Source: Diphasiastrum complanatum (taxonomy: Eukaryota; Streptophyta; Lycopodiopsida; Lycopodiales; Lycopodiaceae). Taken from it: 64,000 nucleotides of DNA. Under the pieces are notes generated by a model. It ran no database searches and was not told the DNA's origin. It was given only the letters and a program-made list of their open reading frames with translations. Shown one piece after another: positions 35,738 through 48,465 of the stretch (position 1 is the stretch's first letter; every line of letters begins with the position of its first letter). A program made the translations under genes and the position numbers. The stretch spans positions 15,652,722 to 15,716,721 of the forward strand of contig CM055108.1 in NCBI GenBank assembly GCA_029204225.1, written 5' to 3'.

Positions 35738-38492
35738 AAAATACCCAGTATTCGTGAGTCCCAGTCGCTAAAGAAACGAGGATTAGAAGAAGCATGGGGG
35801 AGCTGTCTGTTACGCTTACAAGGATCCATGTGAAGGATTAATGAGAAAACAATTTGTTATGAATTGTCTTGGTATTTACAGAAGAAAGCGAATAAAATAT
35901 ATTTTGGCTTACTTGTAGTGACTGTGGTACTTCATTTCTCTTCGCTGGTTTTTGCATCTATGTCACTGTGATGCAATATCTTGTGATGGTGTTGAACACT
36001 TTAGTGATGCATGTAATTTCCTTTTGTAAGTGTTTATCTCCTAATATAACTACCAGATTGATTGAACACATGGGTTCCGAGACACTGTGGGTGATATGTA
36101 AACATGGAGGCAATCCTTGGGGCCTTTATGCTAGATCCTTCTACAGAATGAGGTTAAAGGGTCCATTCACCTTACATGGCCAGAAGGGCCACAAGAAAAG
36201 GCCCATCTACAACATAATGGTAGTTATCTATTTGAATTGCAGTATGAATACAAGAAAAGGCCCATCTACAACATAATCGTAGTTATCTATATTTGAATCG
36301 CAGTCTGATTCGCGATTCGTGATTAGCTTGGGGGGCTGTGAATCACGACTTGCAAAGAAGAAACTGGAAATACATGCAATATGGGTGTCACTAGAAAGAG
36401 AAAACATAGAAGATTAAGAGTAAATGGGTTTCCATTAGTTTTAAGTCCAATTCCGGTAGTTTTCAAGTCCAAAAAAATTTAAGATAAGTAAAAACACGAA
36501 ATTGCAAATCGTTGCAATAACATAATAATATTGGCTTCAAAAGTTCCTTTTTGCAATTGTGACAAACTTTTTTGGATGATTGTGCATTCAAGAACATATG
36601 TCAAAAGAACAAAGAACTAATACACGAGTCAATCAATTTGATGGTTGAGGAAAGCATGTTATTGAAATTAGTTGTTGAAAAAGGTAGAAATGACAAAAAG
36701 ATATTTATGTAATGGGCATGATTGGAAAAACATTATATGATAATCGATTAATGAAAGCTTATCAAAATATAATCTCTTACAAAATCAAATTAAAAAGCTG
36801 TGTAGTAAACTTCTCTCAATTTGCTTTTAAATTCAATAAAACAAGTCAACAAAATGTTGATATGGCTCTCAAAACATTCAACATAAAATAGAAATATTGA
36901 AATGCGAACCCATAAAATCTTTATAAACTTATTCATAAAAGTTTTATCATATTGATATTTCCTTATACATTTTGTACAAAAGTCCTAAAAACAACATTTA
37001 AATTTCACATTTAGAATCAATTTTAGAAAATGCTCAAAGAAACAACAAAGTTTTTGTCACAAAACAAGCATTTTTGGGCATAAAAGTTGGAAGTCCTCAA
37101 CTCAAATTAGTAAAGTTTTGGACAAAAAATATGTAAAGTTTTGTTATAATGTTGACAAATATAATCGAGTTGTGCAAAAGATTGTAGTTATTGACAAGCG
37201 ATATTATCATTTGACACTTGTTTTAAAAATGATTACATTTCTAAAACTCTGTCTATTTGTGTTGTACATTTGGACGAAATGATGTAAAAAGTGCTCCAAA
37301 AATGAGTTTGTGAGAAAAGAACTCATAATCGAAAATAAAAATAGGGAAGAAAAAGGGTCGTGAACCCTCCAAGTGATTCTTGGGATCAAATTGAGGGTTC
37401 ACCTGAAAAAAAATGAAAAGAGCAATGAAGGAACTCTCTATTCCAATAATGAAACTGAATGGGCTAATCCCTCCATGAAGTATGGAGGGTAAGATTCCTC
37501 TCCAAACCCTTATCTATGGACAATATGCTTTGCCAATATTACAGGACTTTGTTGATTCAGATTGGTACAATAGAAGATCCAATATTGGCTATGTTTTTAA
37601 CTTTGGTAATGGTGTATTGGACATTAATTTAGGCCTCATGATGTAGGTAGGCCAGGGCCGAGACTATGGCATGGTGGTATGGAACACCATGACTTATCGG
37701 AGATCCAAGCTTGCTTGATAGTGGTCTATGGCTCCAATGCACGAGGGAGTGGGAGTAGTACCTCTATGGATGGATGGTAACCTAGCGTTCATCACCTGAT
37801 TGTGTCTTACCAATGACCAGATTTGACAATGGGATTTATAACAACTATTTAGGGTTGTCTTTGTCACAATTTATTTTTAAAATCTCCAAAGTGCTCAGCT
37901 TGCCAGTTTTCTCAAGCATTGCCTTTGAGCTTTGATAATCAACAATAGTACATTTGCAACTTTGCTTTATTTGAGATCTGCAACTTCAATATTTGAAGTC
38001 TTTTTTCTACTTTCTGACTAATTCCTCCATTTAGGCATATACTCAACTATTGAACATCCATTTAAGCATTGTCTAAAAACTTTTGAATATTCTTTGAGGT
38101 CATTTTCCCTTGCACACCACTAGGTATAGGGAAATCATGGACATTGATGAGGACAATCAGTGTGTCAGAGTATTTGAACTATGAGGCATGTTGCTACAGT
38201 AATGTTGCTACTTGATTTAATGATCATTCTATAGGTAAATGCTACAAGAGGAGAGCTATACATGTCTTCGGAAATGATGCAAAAATTATGAACATTCTGG
38301 TTGAAGTTTGGCAATATTATTTTTTGAAAAATCATCTTAGAGTACTTATTGTTAACTACTTGATTGATATTGTCCAAATGCTTAGGGGGGTTTGGCATTT
38401 TATGAGTTTCTTTTTTGCCATGATTCAACAAAAAGATAGCACATGGTGTGCTACCTTTTTTACGCTACTACTTCAATGTTTATAATTAAAAA
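35738..38492. other. Long region with no recognised gene
   Basis: AT-rich. A duplicated phrase caagaaaaggcccatctaca occurs near 36192 and 36250 (offset about 58 bp). Nothing else could be supported. Confidence 0.4.
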
Positions 38493-39095
38493 TGTGGTTT
38501 GGTACATACTTAAAAAGTAAAAAAATTTCAAATTAACTTTTTTTGCAGCCTCTAAGCCCACGTGCTGGGTTACAATTTGTTTTTTTTTTTTTTTCCTTTT
38601 TTGAGTTGTCAGGTCGTCCATGCCGGCGTGCTGGGTTTGGAGGCTACAAATTTTCTTTTTCTCATTTTATATAGCATGCCGGCGTGCTATCTTTCAAGGT
38701 TGCAATTTTTATTTGTTGTTGTTTTACTTAGCACGTCGGCTTACTAAGTTTGGAGGTTGAAAAAAATATTCCAAAATAATATTTTTATTATTTGAATCTC
38801 AAATGTGTCAAAATAGCTTTTCTATTTTATAATTTACTCGGCTAGCACACCGACATGCTACAAATCAGCTCCAAAAAAAAATTTACTTTTTCAAAAAGTT
38901 TTACAAAAAAGCTTCATTTTTTTAAAATAAAAAATTTGCAAGCGAGCACGCCGGCATGCTAGCTTTTACAACTTCAATAACATTTAAAATAAAAAATAAA
39001 AGTAGACCTATATTTATAGAGTAACAAAATATTTTGTGATGGACCTATTTAAAATTTAATGGACAGTCAAAGTTTTAAGTATGCATCAAACCACA
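38493..39095. mobile_element. MITE-like foldback element, 603 bp
   Basis: The ends are inverted repeats: tgtggtttggtacatacttaaaa at the left matches, as reverse complement and with a few mismatches, ttttaagtatgcatcaaaccaca at the right. Inside, a palindromic core of the form agcatgccggcgtgct recurs: near 38559, 38619, 38675 and 38732 in one orientation, and 38843 and 38944 in the other. It has no coding capacity. No convincing target duplication is seen, so the superfamily is open. Confidence 0.65.
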
Positions 39096-40619
39096 ATTTT
39101 ATTATGAAAATAAGCATGAGGTGGCCCTGATCGCTCTTTGGTCACTGCTCTTTTCTTGCATCAACATATGTACTCTACTCCTTTTGTTGCTCATGTTTAT
39201 GTAGAAGTAGTTGATAAAAATAAGCATAAGGTGGCCCTGATCGCTGCTCTTCTCTTGCTGTTGGTGACTTACAATGACACTTGCTTCATCTTAAATTCGT
39301 TTAACACTTCAAGATTAGCATGCTTTTTAAAATCTATCCATTCATGCATTTACTTTTTTTTTAAGCTTTTGCTTTTGCTTTTTGGGCCTTATGGATCATG
39401 TATTGTTTGCATGCGTTTGTAGGAATTTTTTAATAGCAACATATGCATGTTAGTTTTGCCCCCAACAAAGGTTTCAGCCTTTAAAGTTTAGATTACCATC
39501 ACAAAATATCCTGTATTGTTGACTTTTTTCCAAACTCCATTGACTGACCTCAACACATGGTATTGTCTTTGCAAGACAAGGCCAAAAACCCTCTAAGAGC
39601 TATGATCTCAACTCTATAACTTTATAACTTTATAACTTGCATAAGTAAACCCTATAGACCTCTTGTTTACTTTCTTGGTAGAGTGGACATTTTCAAAAAA
39701 GAAATTGTAAATAACTTTATCTGAGAAGAATCCCTTATCTCAAGCATATTCTTAGAACCTTGGAGTCTCTAGTTTTGATATATTACAGCCACAGGATGAG
39801 CTCTCCTTTGAACCTTGCAAAGACACACTCTTAAATAAGCATAATATACATTGTACTAGATCAATAACTTAAAATGAAAATAAGTTTGTGTACAACATGA
39901 CTAAAAGAAGTGATAGATTTAGGCTATGTCAAGTAGTGGAATGAGGTAGTACAAGCTGTGAAGAAAATGATAATGGTGGAAAAAGTAGTATTGGCAATTA
40001 GTTAATAAGCAAAGAGAACAAAAAATTTACTTAACCATATCAGATTCTCGAGTGGACTTTAGATGTCATTAGACTATTATTAGTTAGGATCTCTCCCCTT
40101 AGTTCAAAAGTGCAAATACCTACCAAATTTTTTTCTTAGCATTCATAAAAGCTCTTTTGTGACAATTTGTTATGAGGAGCTCTTTTGTGATGCAATTTGT
40201 CCATAAAAACCATACAAATGAATGAAATATTTAGAGGAACCTTACAAATTTGTACTCACGAGCTTATTAAATCTTTAAAAACTTTCACCTGCATTTTGAA
40301 TGTGACAATAATAACAAGCTATACATTATTTTTACTCCAAATTTTTGCTTGGTCATGCCACCCAAAAAGTCGTACATTTGAAAATAACTTACAACTATTC
40401 TGTACCCTTAAAAAAGTCTCTCACTCAAGGCATAAGGGCCTTCCTTTTCTTTTAATGCTCAAGCTTGCCTAAGAAAAAAAAGGCTTTTTATATAATGCCC
40501 TCCACTAGATTTAATGGTTTTAAGCTATATGCATGTTGTCCATGAGTGCTAAAACTTCATATTGCATGAGACTCAAAGTTAACACAAGCCAGCATGATCA
40601 TCTTCACACTGCACATGGG
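39096..40619. other. AT-rich region with a short duplication
   Basis: ataagcat(g/a)aggtggccctgatcgct occurs at about 39111 and 39220 (offset about 109 bp). No gene is recognised. Confidence 0.4.
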
Positions 40620-40899
40620 AGGTGAAGGGCTGGGTATTTAGGTGTTCTAAGAGAGGAGCATCTTACAAGGTGAGCTTAAGGGCGGAGGCCGAGGGGTTCA
40701 CCCTTTGAGGTGGTTCCATCAGCGAAGGGCCTTTGGCCAAGGGTGGTAGCGCAAGGCAGAAGACCCTTCCCATGGTGGAACGGTCAAGGAGGTGACCTTT
40801 CACGGCGTGAAAACTTTTTCTACTTTTTTTTTTTCTCTTTTTTTGTCGTAATTTTTTTTTTCTTGCACCTTTCAGCATCCGGAAGGTGCACGTAAAAAA

Positions 40900-41210
40900 T
40901 TTAGGAAAAAAAAAGAGAGGCACAAAGATTCTGCACCGAGAGGCGCCTCCCTCCCCTTTGTAAAAAATCAAACACTAATTTTACGCTTTAATTAGGTGCA
41001 CCTAAATCACACCTTACTCCATCTTAAGTTAATGAATCGATCCAAAAGAGAAAAGTTTATTTGTTTAAAAGGGAGCGACACAGATTCTCCAGAGTGAGGC
41101 GCCTCCCTTGCCTTTGTAAACTAATTCTCGGGTGTGATTATGTGCACCTCTCAATCCCTTCATCTTCAATCTAATCTAATAAATTGATCTTAAAGAGAAA
41201 CAAGGGTTGA
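40900..41210. repeat. Diverged tandem duplication, about 155 bp
   Basis: The phrase aggcgcctccct occurs at about 40941 and 41097, with matching flanks (cacaaagattct... cctttgtaa ... gtgcacct). The unit has no coding signal. Confidence 0.55.
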
Positions 41211-42568
41211 GTTTTAATTGATCTCAAAGGGGAAAAAGGGTTGAGGGGGCCAGATGTGCATAAACTAATCGAGCATGGGTACGACGTGGCAACTTGCTAT
41301 TGGCTGATGACTTACGAATAAGGTACTTCCTCTTTCGTATCCCTTGCCCGCTCTTTTATCCCAGCAATTTGTCAGCCTATACTTTATTGCCATGAATCGT
41401 GCGATCGAGGAGCGCGTGGCTTTGGACTAGAGTGAAACAAAAATGCATCCGATTTTCGAATAAAAGGTCGCATGAGGTTCGTAAGATCTGCAATCTCGTG
41501 TGGATAATGCTCCCGTTGATTGATTGCAACAATTGATTTAGCTTTTGCTTAAATTTCTGACAGAAATTTGGTTGGTACGAGGTTCGTAAGAATGCGATCT
41601 TGTTTCTTTTGTGCTGGTATTGATTGCAACAATTGATTTAGCTTTTGTTTACTTTTGTGAAAGAAATTTGGTCTTTCACGAAAACAGTTTGCAATTCCGC
41701 TAGTAGTAGTGCGGTGGTGATTAGAATTGTGATCATTCAGCTGCTTGCCCTAGATGATATTGCAGTTTGTCATTGCGTGCAATTGTTCAGCCCTCGATCA
41801 GAAATTCGAAAGGCGGTCTACATCACCCTTTTTTTTTTCTTTGAAGAAACACAATAATTCAATACCTTGTGCCTGCAATGCGCTTTTAGCGAGTGCAGCT
41901 TTCTGTGATGAATGATTTTTATGACAAGGTCATGCCCGTACAACTGAAGCTTCTTTTTTGATCTGACATCGCAGAAGGTAGTCGTCTTTTTTTGTAGAAT
42001 GCTTGAACTTGTACAGTACTGACCGTACATGCAGGATTTCTGCAGTGTCAATTATCAAAATTAAATATAACGATATAACAGATATTACTTCTTACATGCA
42101 TATTCGTGCCCATAGGGCTCTGAGTATGATGCACGAACACATTCATAGAAATCAATGAATGAGGAATAGTACTATTGATGACGCAAAGTTTGGTGAAGCG
42201 ATACTTGTTATACCTTAGGTTGAAAAATGTCACTGGATTCGGATTGATGGGTGCTATAAGATCACTTAAGTATCATGATTTCAAATTTTTTTGAGCTTAT
42301 TTTGCTTTGAAGTTCTTCCATTGATTAAATGCATTCCTTTTACTGGTTATGTTTTTGTACCATAAAGACTATGACGGAGTATTTTGGTAGTTTACATGCA
42401 CAGCTAACATAGGCTGCTGCATATGTCTAGGTTGTGAATAAATCAATGCTGCAAAAAACTGGTTTGAGATGACCTCTTGGAAGCAGTGGAGGGTGGACGT
42501 AAGGCACCCCGAGCGCTCCTTCAATGTACGCTCCTTAATAGCCATGACTTAAGTTCGTACATGCATAG
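41211..42568. other. Noncoding region upstream of the orphan exon
   Basis: It contains a tandem duplication of about 105 bp (gaggttcgtaaga ... attgattgcaacaattgatt near 41473-41545 and 41579-41648). It could hold a promoter or 5' UTR of a broken gene, but no initiating exon is clear. Confidence 0.4.
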
Positions 42569-42865
42569 CCTGAGGTGACTAAAGCAAAGATTGCAGAAGC
42601 TTTGTCAAAATCAAACTTTCACTACGTGATTCCTATGCCTCAACCTTCATTCAAGAATTTTACAAAAATGGAAGATGTGGCGGGATGGCCATTGGAATTG
42701 AAGTTATCCTGTCTAACACTGGAGAAGGCAGACAATTGCAGGAGCAATCAAATGGTCAACAATGGATGGGCTGCAGCATCTTTACTTGAGGCATATACAT
42801 GGAATTCATCATATGCCCCTCTCATTGACTACAATGAGCCTCTTCCTCATTCATGCTATGTAAAG
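42569..42865 (+). other. Orphan internal exon of an unrecognised protein
   Basis: Bounded by an acceptor (tgcatag, ending 42568) and a strong donor (aaag|gtaagtgt at 42866). It has exactly 99 open codons in phase 0 at both ends. The translation is complex, not low complexity: KIAEALSKSNFHYVIPMPQP, MEDVAGWPLELKLSCLTLEK, MVNNGWAAASLLEAYTW, PLIDYNEPLPHSCYVK. I cannot name the family. The next exon is not evident. LINE and Copia remnants lie downstream, so it may be a gene broken by insertions or a captured fragment. Confidence 0.5.
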
Positions 42866-44462
42866 GTAAGTGTTGACTATGGGCTTCGGTGGTTAAGTCG
42901 AGGGATCCACAATGGTTTGATACTTTGTGATTAGTAAGCAGGTAGTTAATAGTTCATTATGAAGACATGAACAACTTTTTGAAAGGTGTTTGTTTATTAT
43001 GTGGAGCAACTTGTCGACTTAACAGAAAGTTTCTTTATATCGCGGAATGGATTTTCTAGTTACCTTTCCAGTAGGTAAAATGATTTATATTTATGGCGAG
43101 GTCGAAGGCCTTGCCATAAACGAATGATAGTTGACTGTTGAATCTAGTGGAAAGACCAATATAAGATGTATTCCATAGTTGCACAGAAACACATTTCTGG
43201 GATCAGAATCGCTGAACAGAAAGAAAATCAGATATCATCAAAATTATGGCAAATTTTTTAATGAATACTCACAAATATCTGTAAAACAGTATTCTAACTA
43301 TAGTTAGCCAATTATTCTTACTTCCCTTAATTAGAGCTTTAATCTGATACCCATATTGCCCACAAAAAATTTTAAAAAAAAACGTCACTGAGAAACGCTC
43401 CCCTAAATCAGAGCTTTGTTTCTGAACGCGTTTCAGGAATGTGTTTTTGAATGCGTTTCGAGAAACCCTAAGCAATTATGATGTATTCCAAGCCTGAAGA
43501 TGGCAATTTAAACCCTTTCCTACAGCAAGAAAGCTTTTTTTATGGCAATTTCCTTCTAAATTTGAATTTTGAAATTTTTATGTGCTATGATTTGCATCTG
43601 AAATTCCAAATTTGATATCTGCTGGCAAGAAATGTCATAATCTGCCTTGGAGGTAACTTGGGAAAATCATCGTATGCACAATGATATAGATTGAGGTTCA
43701 TGTCATGAACCTTTGAACAATTGGCCCATTTTTAAACTTATTATGATTTCATTGATTTGCGTTTTGTGATTTAGTTCTTATGCCTAGTTGATAATGTTTA
43801 TAGGTTCTTGACAATCAAATATGAAGTGCTATAAGATTCATAGAAAATTCCTATCTCGACTATTTCTTTACCATTCTAGAAAACAAACTTTCTGGGAAAA
43901 TGTTAAGGCCACACCATCGATGATAAGCTTTATTCATGCATGAAGCCACAATGGTTGCAAGGGGAATTAGGCAATTTAGTTCCTTCTTTCTGAGGTAGAG
44001 AACAAGAGTGCTAGAGATCTTTACTAGTTATCTGCCGATCACCAACAAACTCCAACTTTGGTTGATCCTACCTCCAGCTAGAACTAGCTTTTACAATCGA
44101 TTTTTGTTCAAGGAACTTGTTGTTTTTCTTCTTACACAGCCCAACATGCTCCACAAATTGCTGTCATGTGAAACCTTGATATTGCAATCGTCAAACTCCC
44201 ACAAGATTTTGTCCTCCTGCATACAAGTTCACTTCTATGATCAATCTATTTATGAGCCTAGTGTGACCATATTCCAACTCTATTCACGGTCGGTCTGTGT
44301 CAAGTGTTTACTTCTACGATCCCCCCTTGAACTACCATTTATTGCTAGGATTGCCTTCACAATGCAAATGAGCAATATTATCCATGAACTATCAGAGAGA
44401 GAAAAACACGTTCAACAAAGTGGTTGGGTGTTTATGTTATTCTATTATGGGTAACAATTAAA

Positions 44463-44494
<32 letters not shown>

Positions 44495-44496
44495 AC
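42866..44496. other. Region without a supported gene, with one repeat copy
   Basis: 43333-43490 is a repeat copy shared with 48330-48465 (gatacccatattgcccacaa ... gaacgcgttt). A CT run lies at 44469-44494. The frame at 44008-44454 is not convincing. Confidence 0.5.
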
Positions 44497-46120
44497 TCCA
44501 CCACATATCATATTTTCACCCTTCGGGCCATTATCGAGGAGGCTAGACACAGGGAAGAGCGAGTCTACTGTTATTTTGTTGACTTCAGGAAAGCCTTCAA
44601 CTCTATTCCACGATCCCTTCTCATTCAACGGCTACATGATCTTGGCTTTTCTACTGACACGATCTTCGCAGTGATGGCACTATATGAGAGAGTCCTTGGC
44701 TGTTTTCGGAGTGACACCGGCATCTCAGATCATATCTGGAGCACTATTGACGTGAAACAGGATTGTTCTCTCTCTCCAACCTTGTTTGGGCTATATATTG
44801 ACGAGCTTGAGAGAGTTATTGAGCGATGTGGTGGCATAGGTTGCAGGCTGGGGAGTATCTTGATTGCTATACTTTTATTTGCAGATGACGTGGTTCTCTT
44901 TTCTCCTACCAGAGAGGGTTTACAACAACAGCTAGACAACCTTCATGCCTCAGTAAATGGGGATTGGGGGTTAACATATTGAAAACCAAAGTTATGGTTT
45001 TCAACACGTCGAGAGCTTTTATGCAGCGCCAGGAACTCATTTATGATAGGTAGCCCCTGGAGGTTGTATCTTCTTATACTTACCTTGGTGTGCTTTTTAC
45101 AGGCCCTATGTTTGGCATGGACAGGCAACTTCCGCCAAACTTGGAAAGGGTCACGCCTCCCTTGCCCAGTTAGAGAGTTTATGTTTCAGGTGATTTATTC
45201 GGGATGCCTCGAGTAAATGTCAGCTTTTTGATACCCTTGTTACCCCCACAGCCCTATATGCAGCATAGTTATGGTGTACGGGTCTTACATCATCTAATTG
45301 GGCCAATATTTCACGACTGCAGATTCTCATGCTATCTCGGATGATACGGGCTAAGCCGTCTGTCCCACATCAGATTATCCTGATAGAGTTTGCGGTTCCA
45401 CTCATACAGCTAGCCGCCATCTTCCAGCTTATCCTATATGTACAACTTATCATGATGCTACTCACAGATGAGCAGAGATACATACAGATGGCACTTGCCT
45501 CGTCACGACACCTTTATGACCTAGGGCATCCACTATCATGGTTTTCTCAGGCCTCCCAGCTACTGGATACGTTTGGCATCTCTATCACAGACCTTCCATT
45601 GGGCACCCATGAGTATACTAGACGCTTTCTCTATAGAGCATATTTGAGCCGGACATGACAGGGACAACAGCTCGGATTCAAACCCGACTATTACAAGACA
45701 CACTTTCTGGAGCTAGACACATTGGGATTTCCAGTTTTACCACACTATCTTACCTCAGGACTATCTCATGGGCTTCGGTTTTTAATGGGCCAGTTCGGAG
45801 TTTCTTCACACCAGTTGGCGATTGAGACTGGACGCTTTCAGGGTACCCCGCGAGAGGAGTGTCTTTGCCAGTTGTGCTCATTTTCTATGGTCGAGTTTGA
45901 GGAGCATTTCCTATTCCTATTTCCAGTTTACTATGAGATCAGAGGGAGATATCACTGCCTTTTTCATTAGTCACCAGTTACACTGCGGTCCCTTATCTCA
46001 TACGAGGACCCCCATTGTGTTGCACTGATGATATGCGAGATGTCCCTCCTGCGACAGGACCTATGTCAGAGACAGCTCAACATACTTATCCAGCCACACA
46101 GTCTCAGATTACATCCTTCT
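44497..46120 (+). pseudogene. LINE (non-LTR) reverse transcriptase, C-terminal half
   Basis: The translation begins just after a CT run: IFTLRAIIEEARHREERVYC, then YFVDFRKAFNSIPRSLLIQR. Next is IDVKQDCSLSPTLFGLYIDE (normally QGCPLSP) and the catalytic FADDVVLFSPTREGLQQQLD near 44880. A frameshift at about 44960 continues as KWGLGVNILKTKVMVFN, then LEVVSSYTYLGVLF. The C-terminal part carries QLAIETGRFQGTPREECLCQ and EFEEHFLFLFPVYYEIRGRY (about 45805-45960), the usual LINE C-terminal Cys/His region, with one Cys changed. No endonuclease domain or 5' end is present. 5' truncation is typical of LINE copies. Confidence 0.85.
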
Positions 46121-46349
46121 TCTCTCGAAGAAGATCACGTTCTAATACAGACATGACTGACAGCGATTGCAACAACATTCCCAGACCTAGTATGCAGAGA
46201 TGACGCACTACGAGAGCTACACGTCCCGTTATGAGTGGCCCTACTTCCCGACGTTGACACATAGACAACATCCAACCACCCATGCAGCTGCTATGCCTAT
46301 CAAATCCTTTTTCACGATCCACATTTGATCTGGGTCTTTTAGACCTTCT

Positions 46350-46980
46350 TGTTAAATTCATATTGTGGCTATAGTACCCAACTTGCATCTGTGTAACCAC
46401 TGAGTAAATTGAGTTTGTCGTTAACAACTGCTCCATAACAAATGCAAAAGTCCATAGTAGCTCAAAGATATCTCATGACTCTGATAAGAGCCTTCCAATG
46501 TGTTATACCAGGATTAGTCATATACTGACTGAGAGAGCGACTGCAAAAGCTATGTCTGGCATGGTACAGATCATGGCGTACATAAGAGATCCTATAATAG
46601 AATGGTAAGGTTACTCACGCATCTGCTGCTTCTCATGAATTGTTTGGGGACACTGGTCCTTCGACAATTTGAGTCCTGGTTCCATTGGTGGGAGAGCTAA
46701 CTTGCTATTCATCAGATTATATCTGACTAACATGTTGTAGATGTACCTCTATTGTGTAATGTCAACCAACTTCTGTTTTCTGTCTTTGTGGATTTGTATA
46801 CCAAGGCAGAAATGAGCTTCGCCCAGATCGGTCATGTCAAATTCGGAAGATAGCATTGTCTTGGCTTCTTTTATCAAATCGGTACTGTTGCTGAAAAGCA
46901 ATGTATCATCCACGTACAAAGTGATTATGATAAAATACTGTTGCACCGCTTTGAAGTAAACATTTGTATCCCAAGTCTCA
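46350..46980 (-). pseudogene. Copia reverse transcriptase fragment
   Basis: Read leftwards: NVYFKAVQQYFIIITLYVDD, then TLLFSNSTDLIKEAKTMLSS, EFDMTDLGEAHFCLGIQIHK, and after stops IIGSLMYAMICTMPDIAFAV, SLSQYMTNPGITHWKALIRV. These are the YVDD block and the following RT connection region. It closely resembles the copy at 14823-16165. The upstream and RNase H parts are missing. Confidence 0.85.
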
Positions 46981-47004
46981 AGATGAAGAGAAGATTAACA
47001 TTCC

Positions 47005-47178
47005 ATGGACCCAACTATTCCACATCATGATCCGATTCATGTCTATTTGAATGTAACTTTCCCTCAAAGTATTCATCTATTTCTAGCATCTGAACAATTT
47101 AAGAGCAACACAATTGCATTTGGGAGCCTTGCACAAGCTGAACTTGGAGATCTTTCTCTTTTTCTAAGGCAAGAGTAG
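47005..47178 (+). other. Small coding-like frame, 57 residues, unknown
   Basis: Starts at ATG 47005 (MDPTIPHHDPIHVYLNVTFP) and ends with ELGDLSLFLRQE at TAG 47176. Its composition is protein-like, not low complexity. It starts within 30 bp of the Copia RT fragment on its left. It may be an exon of the same broken gene as 42569-42865 (same strand), but that is only a guess. Confidence 0.35.
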
Positions 47179-47663
47179 CGTGTTTAGAACTTCAATTTTT
47201 CTTTGTTGAAGGTGGAATCAAGCCATACTACAAGATATATGATACTGTTTAGAGCAATACAGCTATATATTGAAAGATACAAGGAAGAGGGTGTTCAAAT
47301 GTCCTCACGATCAATGCCTCATTTAAGAGGTTGTTTTTGTATCATTTACACCGTAGTCTGTAATTGCTTTCAAGTTTTAAGTTTGTTATGCTAAAGGCTA
47401 AATGCTTATGCTTTGTATCACCTATTTAGAATGCGTCATTAATATCGGTTTGTTAATTAGAATTCTTTAGATGCTAGCCTCTATGCCGGTTTTTGGATGG
47501 ATTATGGTAGTTTGTTACGTGTCTCTGATTTCTTGAAGTTCCGGAATCCCTATAATTACCAGTGTGATATTATGGATTCATAGTTCACAACAAATCACAA
47601 TGTGTTTTGAATTTTTTTTACAGCCTTAAGCTGTTGTTTGTTATCCATCCTAATACATACATC

Positions 47664-47696
<33 letters not shown>

Positions 47697-47725
47697 AGAT
47701 ATACATACATGCACACACACACACG

Positions 47726-47772
<47 letters not shown>
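47664..47772. repeat. (TA)(TG)(AC) compound microsatellite
   Basis: TA, TG, then CA runs with a gtgcgcgc interruption, partly self-complementary. Right next to it (47773-47850) is a piece of the gaacgcgttt-type repeat family. Confidence 0.95.
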
Positions 47773-47773
<1 letters not shown>

Positions 47774-47859
47774 ATAGTTGCCCAAAATCGCGTTTTTGGG
47801 CAAAAACGTTCCTAGAAACGTGATTCTGGGACAAGAATCGCCAAAAAGAAAGAAAGAGA

Positions 47860-48190
47860 TATACATGATATTGTATTGCTTTGCAAGTTATAGTAAACTG
47901 TGCCTTTGTTAGTTCTCCCTCAAAGAAACTCATATCTCTATCAGTAAAAGCTGTTTGACTATGATCCTGCAACAAAGGTTGATGAGCAATCACATCAATG
48001 GGCTTCTCCCTTATGGTCTTGTCATTAGGTCTAGCTTCCAATGAGCTAAATTTTTGAACTTGATGTCGTGGTCAGTTGTGTTGTAGCTGAACCTGAGAAT
48101 GGTAACTAGTAGGAATGAGAGGATTCTGGAAGTTTAAGCCAATTGGCATCATAGGCCTCATTGGACCCAATAGTAGCTCTAAATGAATTG
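47860..48190 (-). pseudogene. Coding-like fragment of an unrecognised protein
   Basis: Read leftwards: GPMRPMMPIGLNFQNPLIPT, SYHSQVQLQHN, one in-frame stop, then FSSLEARPNDKTIREKPIDV, IAHQPLLQDHSQTAFTDRDM, SFFEGELTKAQFT. The composition (Pro/Gln-rich, then acidic and mixed) suggests a real protein fragment with one nonsense codon. The family is not recognised. It may be a captured or broken host gene. Confidence 0.35.
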
Positions 48191-48329
48191 ACAGAAAAGA
48201 TATCAAAAGTAACACGATAAGCCACTTGGACTTTTAACCTTGACAGAATTCAAAAGGCATTGTTGCACCCAAACTGGATCACATTGTATCTAAAACATTC
48301 GGCAACCTACATAAATGAACTGCCCTTAA

Positions 48330-48465
48330 TAGATGCTTTAATTTGATACCCATATTGCCCACAAAAAAAAAAAACGTTTATGAGAAATGCCCCCCATTTC
48401 AGAAACAAGGTTTGAAATCGCATTTTTGAACGCGTTTTCAGAAATACAGTGCAACTATGATATAT
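48330..48465. repeat. Dispersed repeat copy (partner of 43333-43490)
   Basis: It shares tttgatacccatattgccca, an A run, gagaaa(t/c)gc and gaacgcgtttt in the same order and direction with 43333-43490. The right end gcaactatg matches, as reverse complement, ccatagttgc at 47772. Confidence 0.7.

Noticed and set aside
41645-41857. 70-residue frame in a duplicated noncoding segment
   Set aside because: It spans repeat-derived sequence and a T run, with no support as a gene.
44008-44454. Frame of 148 residues left of the LINE
   Set aside because: No recognisable domain or splice context; plausible by chance in AT-rich DNA.
47595-48041. Frame of 148 residues spanning a CA/TG microsatellite
   Set aside because: Its middle is microsatellite translation; only the first part, beyond 47860, looks protein-like and is reported separately.
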